A stretch of 64,000 bases of DNA from Lachnospiraceae bacterium (GCA_015258065.1 JABZIZ010000007.1:47739-111738), one strand, 5' to 3'. Numbered from the stretch's first letter, positions 53,725 to 63,091 are shown. Numbers and translations: made by a program. The notes: generated by a model from the letters alone, not told the origin.

Positions 53725-53862
53725 CTGTCTTATCCCCTTCGCACTTCTGCCAAACCCTGGATATCATAGGATCCGAAATTCTCTTGAAATTTTGGACCCT
53801 ATCGACACTCGTATCAGACAAAATCTCCCTAAATAATGTAATCATCTTAGAATAAATCTGCC

Positions 53863-53891
53863 TTGTTTACAAGAAGCTTCAATGCTAACAT
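53863..53891 (+). promoter_or_regulatory. Possible promoter of the DUF5050 gene
   Basis: TTGTTT (53863-53868) and TAACAT (53886-53891) are separated by 17 bases, about 55 bases upstream of the start codon. The -10 box is weak. Confidence 0.4.
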
Positions 53892-53945
53892 AAGAATATG
53901 ATGCAATTTTAACAAAGTTCAGTGCACAGTGGGAGGTGCCAGCCG

Positions 53946-54980
53946 ATGAAAAATCATGGGAAGCTTCTGATCATTCCGCTTATGCTTGTTCTTGCTGCTT
54001 TTATTGCTTTTGCCGTCCATACCTATCTGGGAAGCAAGGTCACGATGAACGACGATTCCGTCATCGGAAATACTGCCGGAAACATCAACAATGATGGACT
54101 TTTTTGTGAATCGGACGGCGTGGTCTATTTTTCCAACCCCTCCGATCTCAATACGCTCTATTCCATGCAACCGGATGAAAGTGACCTTAGGAAACTCTCT
54201 TCTCTCTCCGTCAAAAACATCCTCTGTGGAGGGAACTTCCTCTATTATTATATGGATATCAATCCCAACGACCAAAAGGCTTCGGGTCTTGGCAGTGCGG
54301 TGCGGGAATACGGGATTTACCGATGCAAGAACAACGGCAAATACGAAATCTGCGTCGCCAGAGAAAATACGGATCAGTTTCAGCTCTGCGGCAGTTACCT
54401 CTATTTCGGACAGGGCGATGAGCATAAGGGCACCCTGGAAAGACTGCGCATTGACAAGCAAGACAGGAGCACCGTCCTGCATGAGAAAATCAATCCCAGC
54501 TGCATGGCAGACGGCTCCCTTTATTTTGCAGAAATCAAGGGAGATCACTCCTTAAAAGTCCTCAAAACAAATGCACAAAATCAGGTGGAAACCGTAGCGA
54601 ATCTGAATGCTTATCAGCCTCAGATCATGGGAAACTGCCTCTATTATCTGGATCTGTCCAACCATTATTATTTGTGCAGTTATGATCTTCGTTCCGGACA
54701 AAAACAAACATTGACATCCATGCCGGTCGACATCTATAATCTGAACGGCAACACGGTGTTTTTTGATTCTCAAGGAACGGACCAGCCCGGATTATATCGC
54801 ATGTCCCTCTCTAATCAATCCCCCGTGTTGATCGCCCCCGGTGCATATCATGCACTGAACCTGACCTCTCAGTATCTTTACTGCAAGGCTTTCGGGAGTG
54901 ATACCGTCTATCATTATGCGCTAAGTGGCGGACAGGCGCTTACTCCCTTCCTGCCTGAGATGGATCAGGGAAAGAACTGA
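53946..54980 (+). CDS. DUF5050-type membrane-anchored beta-propeller-like protein
   Basis: The 344-residue protein has an N-terminal membrane anchor (about residues 7-27) and an extracellular region of repeated short strands (GNFLYYYMDI, GSYLYFGQG, GNCLYYLDL, GNTVFFDSQG, SQYLYCKAFG), the pattern of DUF5050 proteins and a likely beta-propeller. A GGGAGG site nine bases from the ATG at 53946 sets the start. It is followed 23 bases later by pyrB. The role is unknown. Confidence 0.8.
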   Translation: MKNHGKLLIIPLMLVLAAFIAFAVHTYLGSKVTMNDDSVIGNTAGNINNDGLFCESDGVVYFSNPSDLNTLYSMQPDESDLRKLSSLSVKNILCGGNFLYYYMDINPNDQKASGLGSAVREYGIYRCKNNGKYEICVARENTDQFQLCGSYLYFGQGDEHKGTLERLRIDKQDRSTVLHEKINPSCMADGSLYFAEIKGDHSLKVLKTNAQNQVETVANLNAYQPQIMGNCLYYLDLSNHYYLCSYDLRSGQKQTLTSMPVDIYNLNGNTVFFDSQGTDQPGLYRMSLSNQSPVLIAPGAYHALNLTSQYLYCKAFGSDTVYHYALSGGQALTPFLPEMDQGKN

Positions 54981-55003
54981 TTTTTCTCAAAGAAAGGAGT
55001 TCT

Positions 55004-55960
55004 ATGAAAACGTTACGGCACCTTATGAGCCCCACGGATTTCACTGTGGATGAACTGGAAGATCTTTTTGACGTCGCGGTGGACATCAAAAAGAACATGT
55101 CAGCTTATTCGCATCTGTGCGACGGCAAAGTCCTTGCTACCTGCTTTTATGAGCCCAGCACCCGCACGCGCCTCAGCTTTGAAACAGCGATGATTCGGCT
55201 TGGCGGCAAGTGTATCGGCTTCTCCGATGCCTCTTCCTCATCCGCTTCCAAAGGGGAAAGCGTTGCAGATACCGTCCGTACCATCTCCTGTTTCGCAGAC
55301 ATCTGTGCCATGCGTCACCCGAAAGAGGGCGCGCCAATGGTCGCAGCCTCCAAATCTCTGATCCCGGTGATCAACGGTGGCGACGGCGGACATCACCATC
55401 CGACACAGACCCTAACCGACCTGTTAACCATTCGGTCTCTCCACGGAAGCTTGAACAACTTTACCATCGGTCTCTGCGGCGATTTGAAATTTGGCAGGAC
55501 CGTCCATTCTCTCATTCATGCGCTCACCAGATACAGCGGCATCCGCTTCATCTTTATCTCTCCTCAAGAGCTGCAAGTCCCCGATTATATCACGGACAAA
55601 CTTGACCAGATGCACATTCCCTACCAAACCACCAAGAAAATCGACGAAGTCATGCCGGAACTGGATTTCCTGTATATGACAAGGGTACAGCGGGAACGTT
55701 TCTTTAATGAAGAGGATTATATCCGCCTGAAGGATTATTACATCCTGGATGCAGCCAAAATGAAAGCAGCCAAGCCGAACATGTATGTCCTTCACCCGCT
55801 TCCCAGGGTCAACGAGATCGCTGTAGAAGTGGATGACGATCCGCGCGCAGCCTATTTCGAGCAGGTGCAATACGGTCTCTATGTCCGCATGGCACTGATC
55901 CTGACTCTCCTCAATATGACCGATGCTCATATCAACGAGGGGCTACTCCGTACCTTTTAA
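55004..55960 (+). CDS. pyrB: Aspartate carbamoyltransferase catalytic chain
   Basis: The 318-residue enzyme joins carbamoyl phosphate and aspartate in pyrimidine synthesis. It shows the carbamoyl phosphate site STRTRLSFE (about 47-55) and the HPLPRVNEIA loop near residue 265. AGAAAGGAG precedes the ATG. It is followed by the regulatory chain gene pyrI, as in the enterobacterial dodecameric enzyme. The rest of the pyr operon is absent here except pyrH at the other end of the window. Confidence 0.97.
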   Translation: MKTLRHLMSPTDFTVDELEDLFDVAVDIKKNMSAYSHLCDGKVLATCFYEPSTRTRLSFETAMIRLGGKCIGFSDASSSSASKGESVADTVRTISCFADICAMRHPKEGAPMVAASKSLIPVINGGDGGHHHPTQTLTDLLTIRSLHGSLNNFTIGLCGDLKFGRTVHSLIHALTRYSGIRFIFISPQELQVPDYITDKLDQMHIPYQTTKKIDEVMPELDFLYMTRVQRERFFNEEDYIRLKDYYILDAAKMKAAKPNMYVLHPLPRVNEIAVEVDDDPRAAYFEQVQYGLYVRMALILTLLNMTDAHINEGLLRTF

Positions 55961-55993
55961 ATTCATCGCTCACTCATCCGTGGAGGTTTTAGC

Positions 55994-56437
55994 ATGTTAA
56001 ATGTCGGAAAAATCGAAGAAGGAATCGTTCTGGATCACATTCAGGCCGGAAAAAGCATGATGATCTATCATCATCTGAACCTGGACAAGCTTGACTGTAC
56101 CGTTGCCATCATTAAGAACGCCCGTTCCGATAAAATGGAAAAAAAGGATATTCTCAAGGTCGAATGTGATATTGACTCCTTGAACTTGGATGTCCTTGCC
56201 TACATTGATCACAACATTACGGTCAATGTCATTCGGGACGGCGAAATTGTAGAGAAAAGAGCACTCACACTTCCGAAGGAAATCCGAAATGTGATGCGTT
56301 GCCATAATCCCCGCTGCATCACTTCCATCGAGCAGGGACTGCCGCACATCTTTTATCTGGCAGACGAGGAGAATGAAACCTACCGCTGCAAATACTGTGA
56401 TGAACAGTATACCGAATCTGATTCAGATTTCGTTTAA
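55994..56437 (+). CDS. pyrI: Aspartate carbamoyltransferase regulatory chain
   Basis: The 147-residue protein has the N-terminal nucleotide-binding domain and a C-terminal zinc domain with four cysteines (CHNPRC and CKYC). It would give CTP and ATP control of PyrB. TGGAGG lies ahead of the start codon. The gap to pyrB is 33 bases. Confidence 0.96.
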   Translation: MLNVGKIEEGIVLDHIQAGKSMMIYHHLNLDKLDCTVAIIKNARSDKMEKKDILKVECDIDSLNLDVLAYIDHNITVNVIRDGEIVEKRALTLPKEIRNVMRCHNPRCITSIEQGLPHIFYLADEENETYRCKYCDEQYTESDSDFV

Positions 56438-56526
56438 AAGGGGATGGTCCTTTTTCAGCGAACCTTAAGTACCGTTTCACTGATTGGACATAGTTCTGAC
56501 ACATCTTCCTTTTAGGATAAGAGTAT

Positions 56527-56545
56527 CAGATGTGAGAAACATCTG
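56527..56545 (+). terminator. Possible weak terminator after pyrI
   Basis: CAGATGT and ACATCTG pair over 7 bp around a 5-base loop. The nearest T-run (TTTTTT near 56563) is some 16 bases further on, so termination would be inefficient. A second, bulged hairpin lies at 56576-56605 between pyrI and the converging transpeptidase gene. Confidence 0.35.
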
Positions 56546-56705
56546 GATCCTCCCAATCAAACTTTTTTCATACATGGCTGCCTGGATGTCCCCCATCCGG
56601 CAGCCACTCCTCTTTTCTACCGCTGGATCCAGCGACAGAAACTCATCCTCTTTTACACTGACTGCGCAAAAAAATTTGCAATCACATGATCTGTTTCGGT
56701 CTGTT

Positions 56706-58241
56706 TCAATTCGGATTCTGTGCAGAAGGCGGAGTCTGTGCTGCAGCTGCTGCGGCCGCTGCCGCTGCCGCCGCCTCTTCTTCCTGTTGCTTCTGCTCTG
56801 CCTTCTTTTGTTCGTCTTCCTGCTTTTTCTTTTCGTCTGCCAGGTAAGCCTGCGCCTGCGCCTGATTCATTCCGCCGTAGACAATCACCGCTTCTCCCTT
56901 TTCCAAATTGGCAAAAAAGATTTTGGCCTGCGCCGGAGGCAGATTGATGCAGCCGTGCGAACCGCGGGCAAGATATAACTTACCGCCAAATTCTTTTCTC
57001 CAGTAGGCATCATGCATGCCGATATTTCCATTAAACGGCATCCAGAAACTCACCGGGGTCGAATAATCTTCTCCCTTCAGCGTCGCATCTTTTTCCTTAT
57101 AATTCAGGAAATAGGTGCCGTCCGGTGTAGCGTTCCCATTGATCGGCTTGCCGGAAACACAGTCCGTCTCCGCCACCAGGGATCCGTTTTTATACAGGTA
57201 CACATGCTGCGCGTCCAGATCCACTTCCACATAGCTGTTTCCGTAGTCATTAGCCCCAAACTGGGCACCGGTCAATTTATAGACAGGCTTTACCTCTGCA
57301 TCCTGCCCTTTCTTAATGGCATCGACAAGCGCATCCGTGGTCTTGTCTCTGTTCATCCACCAGCCATAATTGCCTCCCCTGACCACGATTTCCGCCCCTT
57401 TGGATGTTTTAAAGTTGCGGTTTCCGCCAAAGGTATCGTACTTTCTGGCAAGCGTTTTCACAAAGGCGGCAGCCTGGTCCCGGTTCACCTGGATCTCGAG
57501 ATCTTTCCCCACTTGCAGCCAGGATGCGATCTCCTGTCCGCTTAAATTTTCGGTATTTTCCCCGAAGCGGAAGGTCAAGGTTTCGGCGGCAATGGCTTCC
57601 AGGCGGCTCTTTGCTTCTGCGATTTCTCTGGAATCGGCACGAAACTTCGGTTCTTTATAGCAGCCAGCTTCTTCGAGTGACAGGGTCGGCTTCATCAAAC
57701 GGATGGCCTGCGTCACCGCCTTGCAGGTTTTTCCTTCATCCAGTTTGTCGCCTTCCTGCTCCGGAACGATCTGAAAAGAACCGTTTTGAAAGACCAGCGT
57801 TGCATCTTGCGGGTCCGTGCCTTCCTGAAAGACGCCTCTCTGTTCCAGAGCGCTCTTCACCCTCTGCTCCGGCGCCTCCTCCGCCTCATCCGCATGGAAA
57901 TCGGTCTGAGTAAAAAAAGCTGCCCCCCAGTAAAGCTCTTTCTGTTGCCTTAACAGTTTGTATGCCGTTTTTTCCGACAACGGCTTCAGCCCGATCTCCT
58001 GCGCCGTCAGAGGAAAAGATTTTCCACCTCTTTCCGACAGGGTCAGCACATAACTCTCGGCTGCCTTGTCCATGATCTGCTTCGCTTCTTCTGCACTCTT
58101 GAACGAAACATCTGCACCGTCAATCGAAGTGCGAGGCAGGAAATGGCTGTCAAAAAAATAAGCTCCCAGGAGATATCCAATGATCACCACCCCGGGAATC
58201 AAGAGAATTTTGAACGATAAAATTTTTTTCATATTGATCAA
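56706..58241 (-). CDS. L,D-transpeptidase with peptidoglycan-binding repeat domains
   Basis: The 511-residue protein has an N-terminal membrane anchor (about residues 7-24), two PG_binding_4 type regions (about 60-290) and a YkuD catalytic domain (about 340-465) with the active-site SHGCINLPP near residue 428. It makes 3-3 crosslinks in peptidoglycan. The C-terminal tail is rich in Gln, Glu and Ala, with a run of about twelve Ala. It is transcribed alone from a promoter at 58279-58306. Confidence 0.93.
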   Translation of the reverse strand: MINMKKILSFKILLIPGVVIIGYLLGAYFFDSHFLPRTSIDGADVSFKSAEEAKQIMDKAAESYVLTLSERGGKSFPLTAQEIGLKPLSEKTAYKLLRQQKELYWGAAFFTQTDFHADEAEEAPEQRVKSALEQRGVFQEGTDPQDATLVFQNGSFQIVPEQEGDKLDEGKTCKAVTQAIRLMKPTLSLEEAGCYKEPKFRADSREIAEAKSRLEAIAAETLTFRFGENTENLSGQEIASWLQVGKDLEIQVNRDQAAAFVKTLARKYDTFGGNRNFKTSKGAEIVVRGGNYGWWMNRDKTTDALVDAIKKGQDAEVKPVYKLTGAQFGANDYGNSYVEVDLDAQHVYLYKNGSLVAETDCVSGKPINGNATPDGTYFLNYKEKDATLKGEDYSTPVSFWMPFNGNIGMHDAYWRKEFGGKLYLARGSHGCINLPPAQAKIFFANLEKGEAVIVYGGMNQAQAQAYLADEKKKQEDEQKKAEQKQQEEEAAAAAAAAAAAAQTPPSAQNPN

Positions 58242-58278
58242 TCCAATCTAGAATGTGAATTCCTTAAATACTTGTATC

Positions 58279-58306
58279 ATTATAACAAATCAAAAAGAGA
58301 ATACAA
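58279..58306 (-). promoter_or_regulatory. Promoter of the L,D-transpeptidase gene
   Basis: Reading leftward, TTGTAT and a perfect TATAAT are 16 bases apart. Confidence 0.6.
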
Positions 58307-58383
58307 TCCAAAATCAGCGCCCGGTTCAAGCGACTTTCCCCTCTCAGTCCGTATGCAAAAACAGGTGTGACGGCAAAGATTCC

Positions 58384-58413
58384 TTGCTTTCGAAGCAGTC
58401 TCTGCCTTAAAAT
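58384..58413 (+). promoter_or_regulatory. Possible promoter of the phosphohexomutase gene
   Basis: TTGCTT (58384-58389) and TAAAAT (58408-58413) are 18 bases apart, about 50 bases upstream of the start codon. Confidence 0.45.
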
Positions 58414-58460
58414 AAGAAAGAACATTTAGAAGATTTTCTTCATCTCACAGGAGGATGGTT

Positions 58461-59993
58461 ATGGACACAGCTGCTTATCTGAAACTGCAAAACGGCTCTG
58501 ATGTGCGTGGGGTGGCGCTTCCGGGGGTTGCAGATGAACCGGTGGATTTGACGCCGGAAATCGTCAAGAACATCGGATACGCTTTTGCAAATAGCATCGC
58601 CGAAAAGAAAAGGACCGAACCTTCCCTCCTGAAAATTGCAGTTGGCCGTGATTCCCGCCTGTCCGGAGAAATGCTTGCAAAGGCGCTCATCCATGGAATC
58701 ACACAGGCAGGCGCATCTGTACTTGACTGCGCACTTTCCTCCACTCCTGCCATGTTTATGTCCATTGTCTATCCGGAAACCGCCTGCGATGCCTCTGTCA
58801 TGGTAACCGCCTCCCATCTGCCCTTTCATCGGAACGGACTGAAATTTTTCACTGCCGAAGGGGGCTTCGAAAAGGAAGATATTTACAATCTCCTGCTTCG
58901 TGCCTCTCAGGTAGACATCACGGACCGGTCTCTTCCGGACGATAAAGTGTCCTCTTTTGACCTCCTCTCTCTCTACGCTGCAAAGCTCTGCACCTTGATC
59001 AAAGAAAAGGTGAAGGCAGCCTCTTACGACAAACCGCTTCAGGGCTCTCACTTCGTGATCGATGCCGGCAACGGCAGCGGCGGTTTTTTTGCCACCAAAA
59101 TTCTGGAAGAACTGGGCGCTGACACCTCCGGCAGTTGCTTTTTAGAACCGGATGGCCATTTTCCCAACCATGTACCCAATCCGGAAAATGCGGAAGCCAT
59201 GAAGTCCATCTGCAGGGCCGTCACGGAAAACCATGCGGATTTCGGTTTTATTTTTGATACCGATGTGGATCGGATGAGCGCCGTCTTCGCAGACGGAACA
59301 CCGATTAACCGTGACTCCATCATTGCGTTTATGGCAGCCATCCTTGCACCAGATTTTCCGGGAAGCACCATCGTGACCGACTCCGTCACCAGCGATCGCT
59401 TAACCGACTTTCTGGAAAAGGATCTGCATCTCAAGCATCTTCGCTTTAAAAGAGGATATAAAAACGTCATCAACAAGTGCCGCAGTCTGAACGCATCCGG
59501 CATCCCCTGCCCTCTTGCCATGGAAACTTCGGGTCACGGATGCCTTCGTGACAATTACTATTTAGATGACGGTGCCTTCCTTGCCGTTACGATTCTGATT
59601 GCACTGGCAAAACAAAAAGCCTCTCATCAGAAGCCGGAACATCTGATCGCCGGTCTCTCTCAAACCTATGCAGCAAAAGAAGTCCGTTTCCGAATCGAAG
59701 AAGAAGATTTTCACGCCTACGGAGACCGGGTTCTGGCCGATTTCAAATTGCAGGCCCGCAGCAAAAATTTCGATCTCCCCACCTCCTATGAGGGTGTGAG
59801 GATTCGTTTTCCGAAAGGCAGCCTCTCCGCTCACTTCAAAAGAGGCTGGATGCTGTTGCGCGCTTCCCTTCACGATCCGGTCATGGTCTTGAATATGGAA
59901 GGAGAGACGGAGGATGATCTTTTGCAGATCACGAAGATGGCCAAAGGTCTTCTCTCCTTTGCGACCAGGCTGGATCAATCGGGTCTTTCCTGA
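58461..59993 (+). CDS. Phosphoglucomutase/phosphomannomutase family enzyme
   Basis: The 510-residue protein belongs to the alpha-D-phosphohexomutase superfamily. The catalytic Ser is in VTASHLPFHRNGLKFF, the metal-binding loop is DTDVDRMSAV, the sugar-binding loop is ETSGHG and the C-terminal phosphate-binding region is present. The second ATG, at 58461, has GGAGG at the ideal distance and is chosen. Whether it prefers glucose or mannose phosphate cannot be judged. It is a single gene ahead of tRNA-Leu. Confidence 0.92.
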   Translation: MDTAAYLKLQNGSDVRGVALPGVADEPVDLTPEIVKNIGYAFANSIAEKKRTEPSLLKIAVGRDSRLSGEMLAKALIHGITQAGASVLDCALSSTPAMFMSIVYPETACDASVMVTASHLPFHRNGLKFFTAEGGFEKEDIYNLLLRASQVDITDRSLPDDKVSSFDLLSLYAAKLCTLIKEKVKAASYDKPLQGSHFVIDAGNGSGGFFATKILEELGADTSGSCFLEPDGHFPNHVPNPENAEAMKSICRAVTENHADFGFIFDTDVDRMSAVFADGTPINRDSIIAFMAAILAPDFPGSTIVTDSVTSDRLTDFLEKDLHLKHLRFKRGYKNVINKCRSLNASGIPCPLAMETSGHGCLRDNYYLDDGAFLAVTILIALAKQKASHQKPEHLIAGLSQTYAAKEVRFRIEEEDFHAYGDRVLADFKLQARSKNFDLPTSYEGVRIRFPKGSLSAHFKRGWMLLRASLHDPVMVLNMEGETEDDLLQITKMAKGLLSFATRLDQSGLS

Positions 59994-60040
59994 TTTTGTA
60001 AAATACAGCAGAAATTGAGTAAAAATCCGTCTTCCTTGCT

Positions 60041-60069
60041 TTGACAGCCATGGGGAATTGTGATAAAAT
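60041..60069 (+). promoter_or_regulatory. Promoter of tRNA-Leu
   Basis: A perfect TTGACA (60041-60046) and TAAAAT (60064-60069) are separated by 17 bases, 46 bases upstream of the tRNA. Confidence 0.8.
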
Positions 60070-60115
60070 CGTTTTCGTTGCACCGATGGGCAGATGGCTG
60101 ATCCGGTGCAAGAAG

Positions 60116-60199
60116 GCCGGTGTGTCGGAATCGGCAGACGAGGCAGACTCAAAATCTGTTGATGGCAACATCGTGCGGGTTCAAGTCCCGCCACCGGCA
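60116..60199 (+). tRNA. tRNA-Leu (anticodon CAA)
   Basis: This 84-base tRNA has acceptor GCCGGTG/CACCGGC, anticodon stem GCAGA/TCTGT around CTCAAAA (anticodon CAA), a long variable arm (TGATGGCAACATCG) typical of class II tRNAs and the T arm GGTTCAAGTCC. The discriminator is A; CCA is not encoded. It reads UUG codons. Confidence 0.96.
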
Positions 60200-60249
60200 A
60201 AAAGTCCGAATCGCTTCTTGGGTCGAGAAGCGATTCGGACTTTTTATTT
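60199..60249 (+). terminator. Strong terminator after tRNA-Leu
   Basis: Bases 60199-60218 and 60226-60245 are a perfect 20-bp inverted repeat with a 7-base loop, ending in TTTTTATTTG. The first base is the tRNA discriminator, so the terminator stem begins right at the tRNA 3' end. Confidence 0.92.
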
Positions 60250-60330
60250 GTCTTGATTGGATCGAGAGGTGATTCGGACTTTGATTTGTCTGGATAGGAT
60301 CAAGAGGTGGTTCGGACTTTTTTCTTGATT
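60220..60330 (+). repeat. Three tandem copies derived from the tRNA-Leu terminator arm
   Basis: Three units of 34-39 bp start at 60220, 60259 and 60297. Each has GGRTCRAGARGYGRTTCGGACT followed by a T-rich stretch and the sequence TTGTCT or CTTGAT. Only the first has its pairing left arm, so the other two are broken copies. Confidence 0.8.
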
Positions 60331-60378
60331 CCCCACTCTTTCCCGGGTCCATGATCCGTTGAAAGATCCGTTGAGAGA

Positions 60379-61401
60379 TCAGTTGAAATGATAGATCCTC
60401 TGCAAGATCTTATAGATCCCAATGGTGACATTCCTGCCCCCTCGCCCCGGCAGATAGACGAAATTCCCCAGTCCGAAGCGGAGCCGCAGATAGAGCTTGG
60501 TACTTCTGTCTCGAATATAAGACCAGAGCTCTTTCTTTTTTTCCAGATCCGCTTTCTTTCCGGAATTGATTAAAAGAACCGAAGAAATCATCGTGATAAT
60601 TTCGAGGTAATTATACATATAGTGTCTTCTCTGCACCACGGAACGGATCATTTCATAATTTTCACTATAAAAATCCACCATGATCTTGTTCACCTTGAGC
60701 TGCTGATCGATTCGTTTCATCATCACGCTCTCATGAACGGACTGATCGTCTCTGCCGATGTAATAGGAATAAAAATTCACATCCAGGTAATACATGTTTT
60801 TAACAAACAGCAGGGGCTCAAACACATAAAGATTGTCCACATAAAAGGTGTGCTCCGGAAGCTGCAATCCGCATTCTCTTAACAACTTGGTCCGGAAGAT
60901 CACGGAGTGCATCAAGATATATTTGCCAACCGGAAAATTCTTCATCTCCTTCCAGGTAAAAACCTGCTCAACCGGAAGATATTTGCGGTATTGCATCACC
61001 TTGTGCCGCTTTTCTCCCACTTTATTATAGATGAAATTGCTCACCAGCATGTCCAGTCTGGTTTCGCTCCCCGCAAACTCATCCAGGGTGGAGAGGACTT
61101 TCCGGTAGGCCATTTCATTCACCCAGTCATCACTGTCTACCACCTTGAAATACAGTCCTCTTGCTTCCCTCATCCCCGCATTCACCGCAGAACCGTGTCC
61201 GCCATTCTCCTTATGGATCGCACGAATGATGCCGGGATAATTCTTCTCATATTCATTTGCGATCTCCGCCGTACGGTCCTGTGAGCCGTCGTTGATAATT
61301 AAAATCTCAACGTCCTCTCCCCCGATCAAAAGGGAGTCCACGCACTTTCTCATGTAGTCCTGTGAATTATAACAGGGAATCGCAATGGTCAGCAGTTTCA
61401 T
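60379..61401 (-). CDS. Family 2 glycosyltransferase
   Basis: The 340-residue protein is a GT-A fold enzyme: LLTIAIPCYNSQDYMRKCVD at the start, LIINDGSQDRT as the nucleotide-binding segment and VVDSDDWV as the DXD metal motif. The C-terminal 100 residues are probably a membrane-associated tail. Such enzymes add sugars to wall polymers, lipids or glycans; donor and acceptor are unknown. It ends near the terminator-derived repeats of tRNA-Leu and is the last gene of the comEC-holA-DUF1653 run. Confidence 0.9.
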   Translation of the reverse strand: MKLLTIAIPCYNSQDYMRKCVDSLLIGGEDVEILIINDGSQDRTAEIANEYEKNYPGIIRAIHKENGGHGSAVNAGMREARGLYFKVVDSDDWVNEMAYRKVLSTLDEFAGSETRLDMLVSNFIYNKVGEKRHKVMQYRKYLPVEQVFTWKEMKNFPVGKYILMHSVIFRTKLLRECGLQLPEHTFYVDNLYVFEPLLFVKNMYYLDVNFYSYYIGRDDQSVHESVMMKRIDQQLKVNKIMVDFYSENYEMIRSVVQRRHYMYNYLEIITMISSVLLINSGKKADLEKKKELWSYIRDRSTKLYLRLRFGLGNFVYLPGRGGRNVTIGIYKILQRIYHFN

Positions 61402-61419
61402 CTTTTCATACCTCGCATT

Positions 61420-62079
61420 TCATTCTCGTAACCTGCTGCTTTCAAAGCGCAGCCTCATTTGTATGGTTTCCCGCAGTGCCGCTATTCTTTCGCTTGCCTC
61501 TCCGGAAACAATTTCCGTGTCGAGAGAAATCGCCATAATATCAATCATTTCATCCGTCACATCACCCTGCATGGAATCCAGAATTTCCATTTTCTCTTCC
61601 ATCCTGTTCGCATCCAGGAAACGAAGCAGCCTGGGATCCAGCTGTACTTCTTCCTCCGCCGCCTGAACGGAAGGCTCCGCAGGCTTCTCCTTCTGTGAAA
61701 ATATCCCATCCGGCTGCATTGCTCTCGTCTGCCGGTCCTCCTCCGGTTGCTTTGCTCTCGTCTGCCGCTCCTCCTCCGTCTGCTTTGCTCTCGTCTCCCG
61801 GCTTCCTGTCACAGGCGATTCCCCTGCAAAAAGAGCGTGGGCTTCTTCTGAACCTTTCCACAACTGAAACCGTTCTTTTTGCATCGCTCCCGGATACTTC
61901 ACCGCATCCACCTCCGAACAGAACATCGATAAAGGTCTGGCAAAAACGGCATAATCTCCATAAAGGGCCTGATAAACCACCAGCACTTCTCCCGTTTCGG
62001 AATGTCTGGCAAGCGTCAATACCTGATAAAGCCTTCCCTTAAAATGCCTGTATATTTCCTGTGGCCTTGGTGTACGCAT
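61420..62079 (-). CDS. DUF1653-domain protein with 11-residue repeats
   Basis: The 219-residue product begins with a DUF1653 domain (about residues 1-70, RPQEIYRHFKGRLYQVLTLA ... GDYAVFARPLSMF), a small beta domain known in many bacteria without a defined role. Two to three copies of an 11-residue Arg/Gln/Glu-rich unit (RAKQTEEERQT) follow, then an acidic helical C-terminus. The ATG at 62077-62079 has GGAGG six bases upstream and is one base past the holA stop. An upstream in-frame extension is not used. Confidence 0.8.
   Translation of the reverse strand: MRTPRPQEIYRHFKGRLYQVLTLARHSETGEVLVVYQALYGDYAVFARPLSMFCSEVDAVKYPGAMQKERFQLWKGSEEAHALFAGESPVTGSRETRAKQTEEERQTRAKQPEEDRQTRAMQPDGIFSQKEKPAEPSVQAAEEEVQLDPRLLRFLDANRMEEKMEILDSMQGDVTDEMIDIMAISLDTEIVSGEASERIAALRETIQMRLRFESSRLRE
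61719..61800 (-). repeat. 33-bp in-frame tandem repeats in the DUF1653 gene
   Basis: Units starting at 61719, 61752 and 61785 share TTGCTCTCGTCT and a C/T-rich tail; the third is partial. They encode the RAKQxEExRQT repeats. Confidence 0.8.
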
Positions 62080-62080
62080 C

Positions 62081-63091
62081 TCATGCCTCCTTCGGTATTG
62101 TGCAGCGCAGCAGCAACATTTCAATTGCGATGGTCTGATCCAGTCTCCCGCTTTTGACTGCCGCATCGTCATCTGCGCAAGCATTCAGAAGGCTTCGCAG
62201 CTGTTTCACCGAATAACGGTTTCCCCACCGCCTGTATTTGTCCACGGCAAAGGGAGGAATGCCCAGAAGGGAGGCCAGTTTGGAACCTCCTCCAAGCTCC
62301 TTTGCCTGCAAGATCAACTGTAGCTGTCTGATGAGAAGAGCCAGAATCTTTTGCGGTGCCTCCTTTAAGGCTAACAAATCCAAATACAAAGCAAACGCCT
62401 TCCTGCTGTTCCCGTCCGCCACCGCATCCATCAGATCAAAGATGCGTCCATTTAACCATCCGGCGCAGATTTCCGCAACATCCTTCTCTTCGATTTCCTT
62501 GCGCTCCTCCGTATAACTGATCAGCTTCTCCATCTCCTGGTCCAGTGCGGACATATTGAGTCCCACTCTGTTCATCAAAAAGGAAAGGGCAGCCTCTGAA
62601 ATACGAAGCCCGTTTTTTTTCATCCGCGAAGCAATCCACTGGCGAATCACTGCAGGGGACTGTTCATCGCAGGGAAGGAGAAACGCCTTTTTGGCTAACA
62701 TCTTATAAATCGTCTTTCTTTTGTCCACCTCTGCGTCCGAGAAGACAAAGCAGACCTCCTCCGGAATATCTCTCAAATATTCCTCCAGCGCCTCGTTTCC
62801 CTTCTTTAAGAAGCCGCTCCCTTCAAAAAATATCACCTTCCGGTCTGCAAAAAGCGGCAACGTATCCGCAAATTCAATGGCTGCTGCGGGATTCGGGTTC
62901 TCCTCCCGAATCACTAAGGTGTTCATCTGGTCCTCTGCATGCAGCCCCTTCTTCAAAAGACTTAGTACCTGCCTAACCAAAAAAGCCTCCTCTCCGTAAA
63001 TCAGATAGCACGGATAGATCTTTCCGGACGCCAGGTCCGCGGATAGCTGCTTCATCATAGGAATGGCATTGTCGTTCTTTTTGGCAGGCAA
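62081..63091 (-). CDS. holA: DNA polymerase III delta subunit
   Basis: The 336-residue protein is the delta subunit of the clamp loader, which opens the sliding clamp on DNA. It contains YPCYLIYGEEAFLVRQVL near the N-terminus, a region like LPLFADRKVIFFEGSGF and the helical collar domain at the C-terminus. No ATG has a good ribosome binding site. An in-frame TTG at 63089-63091, seven bases after AAGGAG, is the best start; ATGs at 63056-63058 and 63053-63055 are alternatives. It lies downstream of comEC, a common order in Firmicutes. Confidence 0.9.
   Translation of the reverse strand: MPAKKNDNAIPMMKQLSADLASGKIYPCYLIYGEEAFLVRQVLSLLKKGLHAEDQMNTLVIREENPNPAAAIEFADTLPLFADRKVIFFEGSGFLKKGNEALEEYLRDIPEEVCFVFSDAEVDKRKTIYKMLAKKAFLLPCDEQSPAVIRQWIASRMKKNGLRISEAALSFLMNRVGLNMSALDQEMEKLISYTEERKEIEEKDVAEICAGWLNGRIFDLMDAVADGNSRKAFALYLDLLALKEAPQKILALLIRQLQLILQAKELGGGSKLASLLGIPPFAVDKYRRWGNRYSVKQLRSLLNACADDDAAVKSGRLDQTIAIEMLLLRCTIPKEA

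Noticed and set aside
56576..56605. Hairpin GGCTGCC..GGCAGCC as a terminator of pyrI
   Set aside because: The stem has a bulge and is not followed by a T-run on the + strand, so it is not a standard terminator; only listed as a possible structure.
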